Below are positions 37,234-45,437 of a stretch of 64,000 nucleotides of DNA, piece by piece; positions within the stretch are counted from its first letter, which is position 1; every line of letters begins with the position of its first letter. The DNA comes from Verrucomicrobiota bacterium (lineage in GTDB: Bacteria; Verrucomicrobiota; Verrucomicrobiia; Verrucomicrobiales; Verrucomicrobiaceae): assembly GCA_025360015.1 (NCBI GenBank), contig JANYCZ010000055.1, positions 58,791 through 122,790 on the forward strand. Direction: 5' to 3'. A program made the translations under genes and the position numbers. A model generated the notes under the pieces. That model was not told where the DNA came from and made no database searches. It saw nothing but the letters and a program-made list of their open reading frames with translations.

Positions 37234-38484
37234 TCATTTCGCAAACTCCACCACCGTACTCACCATCGCATCACGCTCATCGGAGACGGTGATGAACCAC
37301 GTGTTGGCATCGGCAGGTGGTTTGGGCGCGGTGATGGTGTGGTCCTTGATCGTAGCGGGGACGGTTTTCCATTCGCGTTTGGAGCGCAAACCGGTGTCGG
37401 TGGTGTAGTTGAGCTCGGCCTTCTTCAGCGGCACTTTGCTCTCGCATGCGACGGTGACTTTGTCGGCAGGGACGACCGGTGCGCCGGGGTTCGGCAAAGG
37501 ATCGCCACCACGGCATTTCGAGTCGATGAACAGCCCGATCTCCTTTGGTGCCCATCCGGGCGGATGCCCATGCGACATCTTGACCTGGATGCGGATGTGC
37601 TTCTCTCCGGGCACGACGTTGTAGCTCTTCATGTAGCTGTCGAGCACGTAGTGCACGTCGTTGGTGCCATCCACAAAGAGGATGGGCACATGGCAGCGCG
37701 GCAGCAGGCTGCCGGGATCGTATTCCTTCACCCACAGCGCGCGATGCTCGGGGTCCAGCTTGTCGATGCTTGGCTTTTGCACGGACTCACCTTCATGCAG
37801 GAAGCCGCAGCCATAAACGGGCACGGCGGCCTTGAAGCGGTCATCCAGCGAAGCGACGAGGCAGGTCGTGTAGCCACCCCAGCTGATGCCAGTCACGGCC
37901 GTGTGCTCCGCATCCACTTCAGCAAAATTGCGCAGCAGCGAGTGCGCGCGCATCACGTTGGCGGCGGCGTGAAAGGGCCAGTCATCGCTGGTATCGGGCG
38001 TGAGCACGCAGTCAAATTTCTCCACGTGGCCATGCCCTGGCCCGCCATTCGGCAGCCGTGTGCGCAACTTGCCATCGGACTGATGGCCCACTGGCACCCC
38101 GGTCTTCGCATCAAACACCGGATCAGGCGGGCGCGAGCCGTTTAAGTCCATCGCGATGGCCGCGTAGCCGCGCTTGGCCCAGAGATGCACCCAGTCGGCA
38201 AAGGCCGTGCCGCCACCGCCGTGAATGAGCACCACGCCCGGAAACTTCGTCCCCGGCTTCGCCTCTCCCAGCGTGATGGGCGATGCATAAAAAGCGAAGA
38301 CCGCCGTCTCCTTGCCCTGGTACTTTTCACCCGCATAGGTCAGCGAGTGAATCGGCTGATCCTGCCGCACCCACTTCATCGCGGGCACATTGTTTTTGAG
38401 CGCATCGAGATCCCACGGACCGACCTTTTCAGCGTGGAGCGATGTGGCGAGACAAACGGCGGTGATGAAAAGAGAAAACCTCAT
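37234..38484 (-). CDS. Exported alpha/beta hydrolase (dienelactone hydrolase/acetyl xylan esterase-like)
   Basis: The 416-residue protein has the signal MRFSLFITAVCLATSLHA. Catalytic features are the oxyanion strand VVLIHGGGGTAFADWV, the nucleophile Ser in VTGISWGGYTTC, an Asp in LFVDGTNDVHYVL and a His in KMSHGHPPGW. The C-terminal 90 residues form an extra beta domain (VTVACESKVPLKKAELNYTT). Similar enzymes deacetylate polysaccharides, and the neighbourhood of sialidase-SGNH and PhoD-like proteins agrees with that. It is 71 nt downstream of nothing co-oriented except the globin genes. Confidence 0.87.
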   Translation of the reverse strand: MRFSLFITAVCLATSLHAEKVGPWDLDALKNNVPAMKWVRQDQPIHSLTYAGEKYQGKETAVFAFYASPITLGEAKPGTKFPGVVLIHGGGGTAFADWVHLWAKRGYAAIAMDLNGSRPPDPVFDAKTGVPVGHQSDGKLRTRLPNGGPGHGHVEKFDCVLTPDTSDDWPFHAAANVMRAHSLLRNFAEVDAEHTAVTGISWGGYTTCLVASLDDRFKAAVPVYGCGFLHEGESVQKPSIDKLDPEHRALWVKEYDPGSLLPRCHVPILFVDGTNDVHYVLDSYMKSYNVVPGEKHIRIQVKMSHGHPPGWAPKEIGLFIDSKCRGGDPLPNPGAPVVPADKVTVACESKVPLKKAELNYTTDTGLRSKREWKTVPATIKDHTITAPKPPADANTWFITVSDERDAMVSTVVEFAK

Positions 38485-38516
38485 GGCGGGGAATCAAACG
38501 CCGCGATGACGCGCTC

Positions 38517-38849
38517 TCAACTGTCTTTCTTCGGACGGCCCAGCACATCATCCTTGGTCGTGAGCGCAACGGCCACGACCTGATCGATGAGTTCCTGGCT
38601 GATCTTGAGATCCTTCAAAGTGTTCACGAGGTTTTCAGCGATGGCGTTGAACTGCACTTCGGTGAGTCCCATGCCCTCGTGCGCTTTGCGCATGTCCTTG
38701 CCCGTCCATGGCAGCGGTCCACCGAAGGCCGCGCTCAGGAATTCCTTCTGCTTCCGGCGCTGCTTGTCCATGCTTACGTCGTCGAAGAAATGCTTCACAC
38801 GGTCATCGGCCAGCACTTTGACGTAGAAGGCGTCCACCGCAGCCTCCAT
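38517..38849 (-). CDS. Group 1 truncated hemoglobin, N-terminus cut off by an upstream in-frame stop
   Basis: From ATG 38849 the product is 110 residues: MEAAVDAFYVKVLADDRVKH is the B-helix region with the B10 Tyr, and RKAHEGMGLTEVQF carries the proximal His. This is a group 1 trHb. Directly upstream, in the same frame, the sequence reads DSLY-stop-KLGGKPA followed by this Met. The canonical trHb start is SLYxKLGG, so a single TAA (38871-38873) replaces one codon, most easily GAA. The globin can probably still be made from this ATG, since GGTGG lies 13 nt upstream. Trhbs bind O2 or detoxify NO. The neighbouring YHS and NnrS-like sequences fit that theme. Confidence 0.85.
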   Translation of the reverse strand: MEAAVDAFYVKVLADDRVKHFFDDVSMDKQRRKQKEFLSAAFGGPLPWTGKDMRKAHEGMGLTEVQFNAIAENLVNTLKDLKISQELIDQVVAVALTTKDDVLGRPKKDS

Positions 38850-38870
38850 GGCGGGTTTGCCACCCAGTTT

Positions 38871-39113
38871 TTAGTACAGGCTGTCTTCACGGGCCTTCAG
38901 CCATTTCGTTTTGCACGCCTCTTTGGCAAAGGACCACTTCCGGCCTTCATATTCGGTGCAGATCGTCGGATCGACCGGCTTGCCGCTGACCGGGCAGACG
39001 GTGTTCGTAGCGGCTTCCGTGGCGATGGCTGCGGGATCAATGGCCATGGCGGCATTGACCAGCAGGGTCATGAAGAGGCTGATGGTGGCGAGGGATGAGA
39101 GAATAAGTTTCAT
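38871..39113 (-). CDS. Exported YHS-like domain protein, ends where a globin domain would begin
   Basis: The 80-residue product has a signal peptide (LSSLATISLFMTLLVNAAMA). The mature part is a YHS-like motif: NTVCPVSGKPVDPTICTEYE, WSFAKEACKTKWLKAR. YHS-type domains are small metal/heme-associated modules found beside globins and P-type ATPases. The last residues DSLY are also the first residues of a truncated globin, and the reading frame continues into that domain beyond TAA 38871-38873. It therefore looks like the N-terminal half of a former YHS-globin fusion. The ATG at 39113 is preceded by CCAACCCAACC. Confidence 0.8.
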   Translation of the reverse strand: MKLILSSLATISLFMTLLVNAAMAIDPAAIATEAATNTVCPVSGKPVDPTICTEYEGRKWSFAKEACKTKWLKAREDSLY

Positions 39114-39277
39114 GGTTGGGTTGGACCCTTTAATAAGGGGTGCCGATGACGCATCAATGCACCGATCCTGCGCAGAGATGCGCTTTGCTTGCCGGCGGCA
39201 CACCGCGTCAAATTTCGTGCACAACACCGCAGAAACAGCGCAGCGACACCGGCGATGAATGCTGCATAAACCATGCA

Positions 39278-39554
39278 TGTCTGGAGCACCTGCTCTACAT
39301 CCTCGGCTTCGGCATGCTGATGCTCATCGTCGGCAGCCGCGTGCTGTTCGGCCACAGCGACGATCTCGACGGGTTTTTTGTAAAGAGCCAGTGGGTGCGC
39401 GTCCTGGCCGCCATCACCCGTGCTACTCCCGCCTGGGTGCCCTTCCACAACCGTTTCACACCACATCTACGCCGCCTGCACCTGGGCACTTCTAGCCACA
39501 CTCTGGCTACCGTCGCACCGCCGGCGGTTCGTTAAACGGGATGAGGAGGATTGA
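39278..39554 (+). pseudogene. NnrS-like protein, 3'-terminal remnant with frameshift
   Basis: One frame from 39278 encodes CLEHLLYILGFGMLMLIVGS followed by RVLFGHSDD. The family's membrane segment and RVxxGHS motif are recognisable. Near 39435-39459 the similarity jumps to a second frame reading HHIYAACTWALLATLWLPSH, which ends at TGA 39552-39554. In NnrS proteins these two pieces are consecutive at the C-terminus. No upstream NnrS sequence is seen, so the remnant is both truncated and frameshifted. NnrS is a heme-copper membrane protein linked to NO responses. It lies between the YHS gene and the radical SAM gene. Confidence 0.65.
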
Positions 39555-39679
39555 TCCAAACTCCACGCAAGATCAGCACAGCATTCCACACATGCAGGAG
39601 GGACTGCCGCGCCCTCCTTCCGTTAGTTCCTTCTATGAACACAGCCCTGATGAATCCCGAGTGGTCCAAGGTGGACTCA

Positions 39680-40738
39680 ATGGCCTGCGATGGCCTTGAT
39701 GAACCTCCCTTTCTAGTCTTTTGGGAGATCACACGTGCCTGTGCGCTGGTCTGCAGTCACTGCCGGGCCCAGGCGCAATCGCACCGGCACCCTGAGGAGC
39801 TGGATCGTGAGGAGCCGAGCCGCCTGATCCGCCAGCTCGCCAAATTGAATCCGCCGATTCTCATCCTCACCGGCGGTGATCCGCTCATGCGTGCGGATTC
39901 ACTCGATCTGGTGCGCGAGGCGACCGCTGCAGGACTGCACGTGGGCCTGAGCCCCTCGGCCACCGCCCGGCTCATGAATGCCGATTTTGCAGAAATCAAA
40001 GCGGCGGGCGTCGAGCACATCTCGTTGAGTCTGGAGGGTGCCTCCCGCGAGACTCACGACGCCTTTCGCGGAGTGAAAGGCACCTTTGACCGCACCATCG
40101 CAGCGGTACATCGCGCCCACGCGGCGGATCTGAGTGTGCAGATCAACACTACGCTCACTCGCGGCAACCTGCGTGAGTATGAGGCCTTCAAGAAGCTCAT
40201 GTTTGAACTGAAGCCAGCCGTGTGGAGCGTCTTCCTGCTGGTGCCAACCTCCCGCGCCTCTGTCGCAGATCTGCCCGACCCGCAGGACATCGAACACATC
40301 TTCCAAGACATGGCCTCGCTCGTCGGCAAGGCCCCCTTCGCCATCAAAACCACCGAGGGGCATCACTTCAGCCGCGTGCTGATTCAAAAGCACGGCGCAG
40401 GCGGCAGGCAGCGCCCCGGCATGCGCTCACCGTTCGGCATTCGCGACGGGCGCGGGGTGCTGTTCATCTCCCACACCGGCGTGGTGTCTCCCAGCGGCTT
40501 CCTGCCATTCGACTGCGGCAATGTGCGCGACGAGCATCCCGGGGAAATTTACCGGCACCATCCACTTTTCGTGTCGCTGCGTGACAACAATGCACTGGGT
40601 GGCAAGTGCGGGCGCTGCGAATTCCGCGCCGTCTGCGGCGGCTCCAGAGCGCGCGCCTATGGCATGACTGGAGATCCCTTTGCAGAAGATCCGGCCTGTA
40701 TGTATGAGCCGCGGCAGGGCAGTGCCCTGCTCAGTTGA
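39680..40738 (+). CDS. TIGR04053-type radical SAM/SPASM protein (NirJ/Ahb-like)
   Basis: The protein has 352 residues from ATG 39680, which follows AAGGTGG at 5-nt spacing, a good Shine-Dalgarno. An in-frame ATG at 39635 gives 15 more residues. The radical SAM [4Fe-4S] motif is CALVCSHC within FLVFWEITRACALVCSHCRA. Next come ILTGGDPLMR, SLSLEGASRETHDAFRG, and LVPTSRA. The SPASM-type C-terminus has CGRCEFRAVCGGSRA with further Cys. The motif order matches TIGR04053, relatives of the heme d1/alternative-heme maturases NirJ, AhbC and AhbD. It sits next to the globin/YHS/NnrS remnants, so a heme or NO-related maturation is the best guess. It is not an anSME-type sulfatase maturase by motif. Confidence 0.87.
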   Translation: MACDGLDEPPFLVFWEITRACALVCSHCRAQAQSHRHPEELDREEPSRLIRQLAKLNPPILILTGGDPLMRADSLDLVREATAAGLHVGLSPSATARLMNADFAEIKAAGVEHISLSLEGASRETHDAFRGVKGTFDRTIAAVHRAHAADLSVQINTTLTRGNLREYEAFKKLMFELKPAVWSVFLLVPTSRASVADLPDPQDIEHIFQDMASLVGKAPFAIKTTEGHHFSRVLIQKHGAGGRQRPGMRSPFGIRDGRGVLFISHTGVVSPSGFLPFDCGNVRDEHPGEIYRHHPLFVSLRDNNALGGKCGRCEFRAVCGGSRARAYGMTGDPFAEDPACMYEPRQGSALLS

Positions 40739-40753
40739 AATGAGGCGCGGCTC

Positions 40754-42271
40754 TCACAGCGCAGGCGGTGCCCAGTCCGGAATGCCACCGGACTTGAGCT
40801 GCTTTTCATAAGCCTCAAAGTAGGGTTTCGTGGGGGACATGGGCACGTTTTCGTTCACCATGAGCGGCCGTGCGGCCTTCCAGTAGGCCTCGTAAGCAGC
40901 GTTCATCTGCTGCACCACTTCAGGATAATCACCGCTGACATCGGTCTTCTGATACGGATCGGCTTCGAGATCGTAGAGTGCGCCTTTGCTCACCTTGTCG
41001 GCGGCCTGCTTGTTCTTCTTCGGATTTCCTGCACCGCCACGCGGCCCCACGAAGCGGAAGCGCTGATTGCGCACGCCGTAGTTAATAAACTCCTGCGTGT
41101 TCGGCTCCGTCCCCGTGGGCCAGCGCGCCACATGGGTGAAGAGGTAGCGGTCCTCCCACTTGTCCTCCTTGCCTTCGATCAGCGGCAGCAGGCTGCGGCC
41201 TTCCACCTGGTTCTTCGGCAGCGCAGCACCGGCCAGCGCCGCAAAGGTGGGCAGCAGATCAATGTGCGCGGCGATGGTGCTGATGTCGCGGCCCGGCTTG
41301 ATGTTCCCATCCCAGCGGATGAAGAACGGCACGCGCACGCCGCCTTCATCGGTGGAGGCTTTCATGCCAACTTGATCACCGTTGAAGAACGGATAGCCGG
41401 GTGCGACGTCCTTGCCCGCAGTGCCGGGGGCTCCGCCAGCGGTGCCATTGTCAGACATGAAAATGACGACCGTATTTTTGTACAGATCCCATTCCTTCAG
41501 CTTCTCCGCCAGACGCCCCATGTTTTCGTCGATGTTCTCGATCATGCCATAGAATCCCGCCTGATCTTTGCCAAAGCCGAGGTCGGTGAAGCGCTTCGCA
41601 TTCTTCTCCGGCGCGATGTACGGGCCATGCGGCGCGTTCGTAGTGAGGTAGGTGAAGAACGGCTTGCCGCTGTCCTTCTGCTGTTTCATCCAGCCAAGTG
41701 CAGCGGTGAAGAAAACATCCGTGCAGAAGCCATGCGTCTTCACAAAGCTGCCGTTGTGACGGATCACGGGGTCCAGGTACTTGTTGTCCGGCGCATCCGC
41801 ACAGGAGCAGTCATAAGCCTGGCCGATGCCGCCCGCGCCGTGGATGAAGGCTTCATCAAAGCCGCGCTGGTTGGGCTGATACGCATCTTCGTCACCGAGA
41901 TGCCATTTGCCAAAGATGCCGGAGGTGTAGCCCGCCGTCTTGAGCACCTGCGGCAGCGTCGTCGCATTCAGCGTCATGCGCTCGCGCTCCAAAATAGTAT
42001 GCGTAATGCCGTTCTTCAAATCATGCCGCCCCGTCATGATGGCACTGCGGGTGGGCGAGCACGTGGGGCTGACGAGGAAGCGCGTGAATCGCAGGCTCTT
42101 CTCATGCAGCGCATCCAGATTCGGCGTCTTCAGCCAGGGGTGGCCCACGCAGCCCATCTGTCCGTAACCCTGGTCATCCGTCATGACAAGAATGATGTTG
42201 GGCTTGCTGCTCGCGAGATCCGAGAGGGCATGCAAGGTCAGTGCAAAGAAAAAGGTCACGGCAAGTTTCAT
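40754..42271 (-). CDS. Sulfatase 6 (arylsulfatase-like)
   Basis: The protein has 505 residues from ATG 42271, with the signal MKLAVTFFFALTLHALSDLA. The fold starts NIILVMTDDQGYGQMGC. The formylglycine motif is C-S-P-T-R with Cys71 (SPTCSPTRSAIMTGR). GKWHLGDE and the metal site FMSDNGTAGGAPGT are intact. A DYDLEADPYQ segment marks the C-terminal domain. It is convergent with the radical SAM gene, with only 15 nt between the stops. It is exported and probably acts on a sulfated glycan; the substrate is unknown. Confidence 0.92.
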   Translation of the reverse strand: MKLAVTFFFALTLHALSDLASSKPNIILVMTDDQGYGQMGCVGHPWLKTPNLDALHEKSLRFTRFLVSPTCSPTRSAIMTGRHDLKNGITHTILERERMTLNATTLPQVLKTAGYTSGIFGKWHLGDEDAYQPNQRGFDEAFIHGAGGIGQAYDCSCADAPDNKYLDPVIRHNGSFVKTHGFCTDVFFTAALGWMKQQKDSGKPFFTYLTTNAPHGPYIAPEKNAKRFTDLGFGKDQAGFYGMIENIDENMGRLAEKLKEWDLYKNTVVIFMSDNGTAGGAPGTAGKDVAPGYPFFNGDQVGMKASTDEGGVRVPFFIRWDGNIKPGRDISTIAAHIDLLPTFAALAGAALPKNQVEGRSLLPLIEGKEDKWEDRYLFTHVARWPTGTEPNTQEFINYGVRNQRFRFVGPRGGAGNPKKNKQAADKVSKGALYDLEADPYQKTDVSGDYPEVVQQMNAAYEAYWKAARPLMVNENVPMSPTKPYFEAYEKQLKSGGIPDWAPPAL

Positions 42272-42436
42272 GGTCAGGAATGTGAGGACGCAAACGCAGC
42301 GCTGCTCTTTCAAAGCAATGCTGCCAGGCGCAAACATGTGCAGCTTTTTATAGCGATTTTCCAAAAGCAAGTCAGGAGCCGCTCGGAGGACCAAGCGCCC
42401 TACCAAGAACTGGATGCAAACGCCCAGCGCGGGTAG

Positions 42437-42458
42437 GGCGGGCTGTCCTCAGCCCGCC
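42437..42458. repeat. GC-rich hairpin between sulfatases 6 and 7
   Basis: A perfect 9-bp stem GGCGGGCTG/CAGCCCGCC with loop TCCT sits in the 270-nt gap between sulfatases 6 and 7, preceded by GGTAG. It lacks a T tract in either direction, so it is more like an intergenic repeat or mRNA-end structure than a classic terminator. Confidence 0.5.
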
Positions 42459-42541
42459 GCGTCGAAGCCCAGCGCTTCCATTGAAAAGCTCAGCACAATG
42501 ATCTGCCAAACAAAAACTACCGTTGTAGACAGCAGGATTTT

Positions 42542-43969
42542 TCACTGCTGTTTCTTCCTTTTCTTCTTCCCCTTCGCAATCACAAGCCCTGCATCCGTGG
42601 GCAGCCATTTGGCGAGCGCTGCCTTCACTGCGGCATGCTCCGGCTTGTCCGCCAGATTCGTCCACTCATGTGGATCTGCCTGTTCGTCGTAGAGTTCTTC
42701 ACCGCCGCCTGTATAATGAATGTAGCGCCAGCGGTCTGTGCGGATGGCGTGATTGCCATCATGCATGGTGCTGATGGCGGGGCGCTCCCACGCGGACTGC
42801 GGATCGGCGAGCAGCGGCTTGAGGCTCACGCCTTGCAGATGCGCTGGCAGAGGCAGTCCGGTGAGCTCGCAAAGCGTGGGATAGATGCCCAAGAAATCCA
42901 CCGGTCGCGCGCACACGCCACCGGGCTGCGTCACACCTGGCACGCGCCAGATGAGCGGCGCGCGCGTGGCCTCCTCCCACAGCGTGGATTTGCGCCAGTG
43001 CTCCTTCTCCCCGTGATGCCAGCCGTGGTCGCTCCACAGACAGATGATCGTGTTGTCCTTATGCGGTGATTTCTCCAAAGCATCCAGCAGACGACCCACC
43101 TGCGCATCCGTGAAGGCGATGCACGCGAGGTAGGCCCGCACGCATTCGCGGTATTTGTTCAGGTCACGGATCGCGGCAAACTCACCCGCCTTCGCCATCA
43201 TCACACCCTCTTTCGGCACATCGGCCAGATCATCGGCCTTCAACTCCGGCAGCGTGATTCCCTCCAGCGGGAACAAATCGAAATACTTGCGCGGCGCATT
43301 CCACGGCAGATGCGGCCGGTGAAATCCGCATGCGAGGAAGAACGGCTTTTCTTGCGTTTTGCCGAGCTGCGCGACGCCAAAACTCGCGGTCTTATAATCA
43401 ACCAGCTCCTCCTCCGGCGAATCGAGCGGTGCGATGTCGTTGCTGCCGATGATGAAACTGTCCGGCGTTTTGCCGGGCCTGAGCGACCAGTCTTTTTTGT
43501 CGATGTCCTTTTCCTCGCGCTCATCATCCTTCACATACTCGTCCCATTCCTCACGGCGCACTTTGCTGCCATGGAAAATTTTGCCCCGCCCCAGCGTGCG
43601 ATAGCCATTGTCATGCAGGTAACCCGGCAGCGACGGCCGCTCCGCAGGCACCGCCACGCGCCAGTCGTTGCCATTGGTGATCACCCCCGAGGTGCCAGGG
43701 CGCAGACCAGTGAGCAGCGCCGTGCGCGAAGGATTGCACAACGCATACGCCGTGTACGCTCGCGTAAAGGCAATGCCGGACTTCGCCAACCGATCCAAGT
43801 TTGGCGTCTTCGCCTGCGCCGATCCCGAGTAGCCGGTCCAGTCTCGCATGTCATCAATGGCGATGAAAAGAATGTTCGGCCTGCCCGCTGGAACTTGCGC
43901 AGATGAATCCGCCGCCGTGGTGCGGCCGTAAAGAATGCAGAGGGATAGAACGAGTGCGCTTAGTTTCAT
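42542..43969 (-). CDS. Sulfatase 7 (iduronate-2-sulfatase-like)
   Basis: The protein has 475 residues from ATG 43969, with the signal MKLSALVLSLCILYGRTTAA. The fold starts NILFIAIDDMRDWTGYSG, the IDDMRDW pattern of iduronate-2-sulfatase-like (S1_7) enzymes. The formylglycine motif is C-N-P-S-R with Cys78 (YALCNPSRTALLTG). ACGFHRPHLPW and the metal site LWSDHGWHHGEKEHW match the same subfamily. The C-terminus is very basic (KGKKKRKKQQ). The likely substrate is a 2-sulfated uronic acid, inferred from subfamily resemblance. Confidence 0.92.
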   Translation of the reverse strand: MKLSALVLSLCILYGRTTAADSSAQVPAGRPNILFIAIDDMRDWTGYSGSAQAKTPNLDRLAKSGIAFTRAYTAYALCNPSRTALLTGLRPGTSGVITNGNDWRVAVPAERPSLPGYLHDNGYRTLGRGKIFHGSKVRREEWDEYVKDDEREEKDIDKKDWSLRPGKTPDSFIIGSNDIAPLDSPEEELVDYKTASFGVAQLGKTQEKPFFLACGFHRPHLPWNAPRKYFDLFPLEGITLPELKADDLADVPKEGVMMAKAGEFAAIRDLNKYRECVRAYLACIAFTDAQVGRLLDALEKSPHKDNTIICLWSDHGWHHGEKEHWRKSTLWEEATRAPLIWRVPGVTQPGGVCARPVDFLGIYPTLCELTGLPLPAHLQGVSLKPLLADPQSAWERPAISTMHDGNHAIRTDRWRYIHYTGGGEELYDEQADPHEWTNLADKPEHAAVKAALAKWLPTDAGLVIAKGKKKRKKQQ

Positions 43970-44057
43970 GAGATCAGCAGGGCGTATCACCGGCCACCCG
44001 CTTCAACGCAACTTTGCCCGCCTGCTTGCTGCAATCTCCGCTAAACTCTGTAACTTC

Positions 44058-45347
44058 TCACTCCGGCAGCTCTGTATTGCACACGCCCTGCGCCCCTGGA
44101 TGAAAAAGATTGTTCGAGAAATGCAGCCCCCGCGGCGCATCCGGCCCGCCGGGGATGATGACGGCATACTTGTAGCGGGGCTTACCCATGCTGTGGATGA
44201 AGTTGCCGGCGATGATGACATCCGTAAGCGGCGGGTCATCAGGCTGCTGACCGGTGTCGAATTTGATGGGTGAGCGTTCATCACCCCAAATCCAATGAGC
44301 ATCGCCATGGCCGAAGTCAGAGATGATATTGTTGCTGATGATGGAGCCGCCGTCGGCGTTCTCCGGTTTGTCGTCGGTGGCAGGATGCGCGGCGGCACCG
44401 GGCATGAGGCCGATGGCCCACAGCGAGTTCCGCACAAACTGATTGCCGGTGATGAGGACATTGCGCGAGCCGTGCATGGCCTTCATGCCGATGAAGGCAT
44501 TCATGATGATGTTCTGCGAAACGATGACGTGATCCGAATGGATGTCCAAACCCTGCGCCGCGTTCTCGATGTGGTTGCCGATCACCCGCGTCAGATCGCT
44601 CACCTCCGGGGCGGTGACGATGATGCCCGAGCCCTGCTGCCAGGCGTCAGTGTAGTTCGCATCCCACATCTGCTGATGGATGATAGCCCCCTTCTCGGCG
44701 TTCTTCTTCACGAAGTCGCCGAGCTTGTGCTTCGCCTTGATCTCCGGTGTAGGAACGAAGTTGTCTTCGATGACGCGGTTTCCCTCGATCAGCGTACCAG
44801 TACTGTAGCTCACGCTGATGCCCGTGCCATCCGTGCAGTTGAAGGCATAGCCCAAGTCCTTGTTGGCCGTGCGGTCATCAATGCTCAGGCGCATGTAGTT
44901 GCGCACCAGACAACGGCTGATGCGCGTGTCCTTGCTCTCACGCACGGAAATGGCTCCGGCGGCGCTGCGGTTGTCGATGACACGCACATTTTCCAGCACC
45001 AGGTCGCGGCACTTGCTAGCCAGCACGCCCTCATTGAGGGACTCCATCTTCCCCTCCGACCGCGTGAGCGTCAGGTCGCGAATCTCCGCGCTCGTCGCGT
45101 TTTCGATCTCGATGATCGGCTGATCCGCGCTCTGCTGAATGATGCGCCCGGGGCCAAACAACCCGCTGCGCTCGCCGCGAATACGGATCTTCTCCGTGAT
45201 GACGTAATCCCCCGCCGGCACAAACAGCATGCGGTTCGGGTTCGCATTCAGCGCCTCCTGTATGGAAGGATAGGCAGCGACGGAGAGGTCTGCAGCTTTG
45301 ACTGAGAAGATCGTGAGAGTGAGATAGAGGAGCAGGGCACGGATCAT
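44058..45347 (-). CDS. Exported right-handed parallel beta-helix protein
   Basis: The 429-residue protein has the signal MIRALLLYLTLTIFSVKAAD. It starts with the pectate-lyase-like cap YPSIQEALNANPNRMLFVPAGDY. Repeated coils such as VLENVRVIDNRS, TLIEGNRVIEDN, IGNHIENAAQG and VIVSQNIIMNAFIGM then indicate a parallel beta-helix. Such proteins bind or cleave polysaccharides (pectate lyases, epimerases, glycosidases). No catalytic triad can be assigned by eye. It is flanked by sulfatase 7 and the SDR gene on the same strand. Confidence 0.85.
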   Translation of the reverse strand: MIRALLLYLTLTIFSVKAADLSVAAYPSIQEALNANPNRMLFVPAGDYVITEKIRIRGERSGLFGPGRIIQQSADQPIIEIENATSAEIRDLTLTRSEGKMESLNEGVLASKCRDLVLENVRVIDNRSAAGAISVRESKDTRISRCLVRNYMRLSIDDRTANKDLGYAFNCTDGTGISVSYSTGTLIEGNRVIEDNFVPTPEIKAKHKLGDFVKKNAEKGAIIHQQMWDANYTDAWQQGSGIIVTAPEVSDLTRVIGNHIENAAQGLDIHSDHVIVSQNIIMNAFIGMKAMHGSRNVLITGNQFVRNSLWAIGLMPGAAAHPATDDKPENADGGSIISNNIISDFGHGDAHWIWGDERSPIKFDTGQQPDDPPLTDVIIAGNFIHSMGKPRYKYAVIIPGGPDAPRGLHFSNNLFHPGAQGVCNTELPE

Positions 45348-45437
45348 GGTGCCGCTGTGAACGCAGATGCGGCGGTGTCTTTTCAGCGTCTTGTTCTTCC
45401 TCCTTGGCTCGGAACCTTCCGGGAGGAGGAGCGGAAG

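Noticed and set aside
39110..39277. Minus-strand frame with a hydrophobic start upstream of the YHS gene
   Set aside because: It overlaps the NnrS-like remnant, ends basic without a recognisable domain and shows no codon support.
39680..40738. Reading the radical SAM gene as the sulfatase maturase (anSME)
   Set aside because: Motif order and C-terminal SPASM Cys pattern fit TIGR04053 rather than anSME, and the globin/NnrS neighbours support a heme context.
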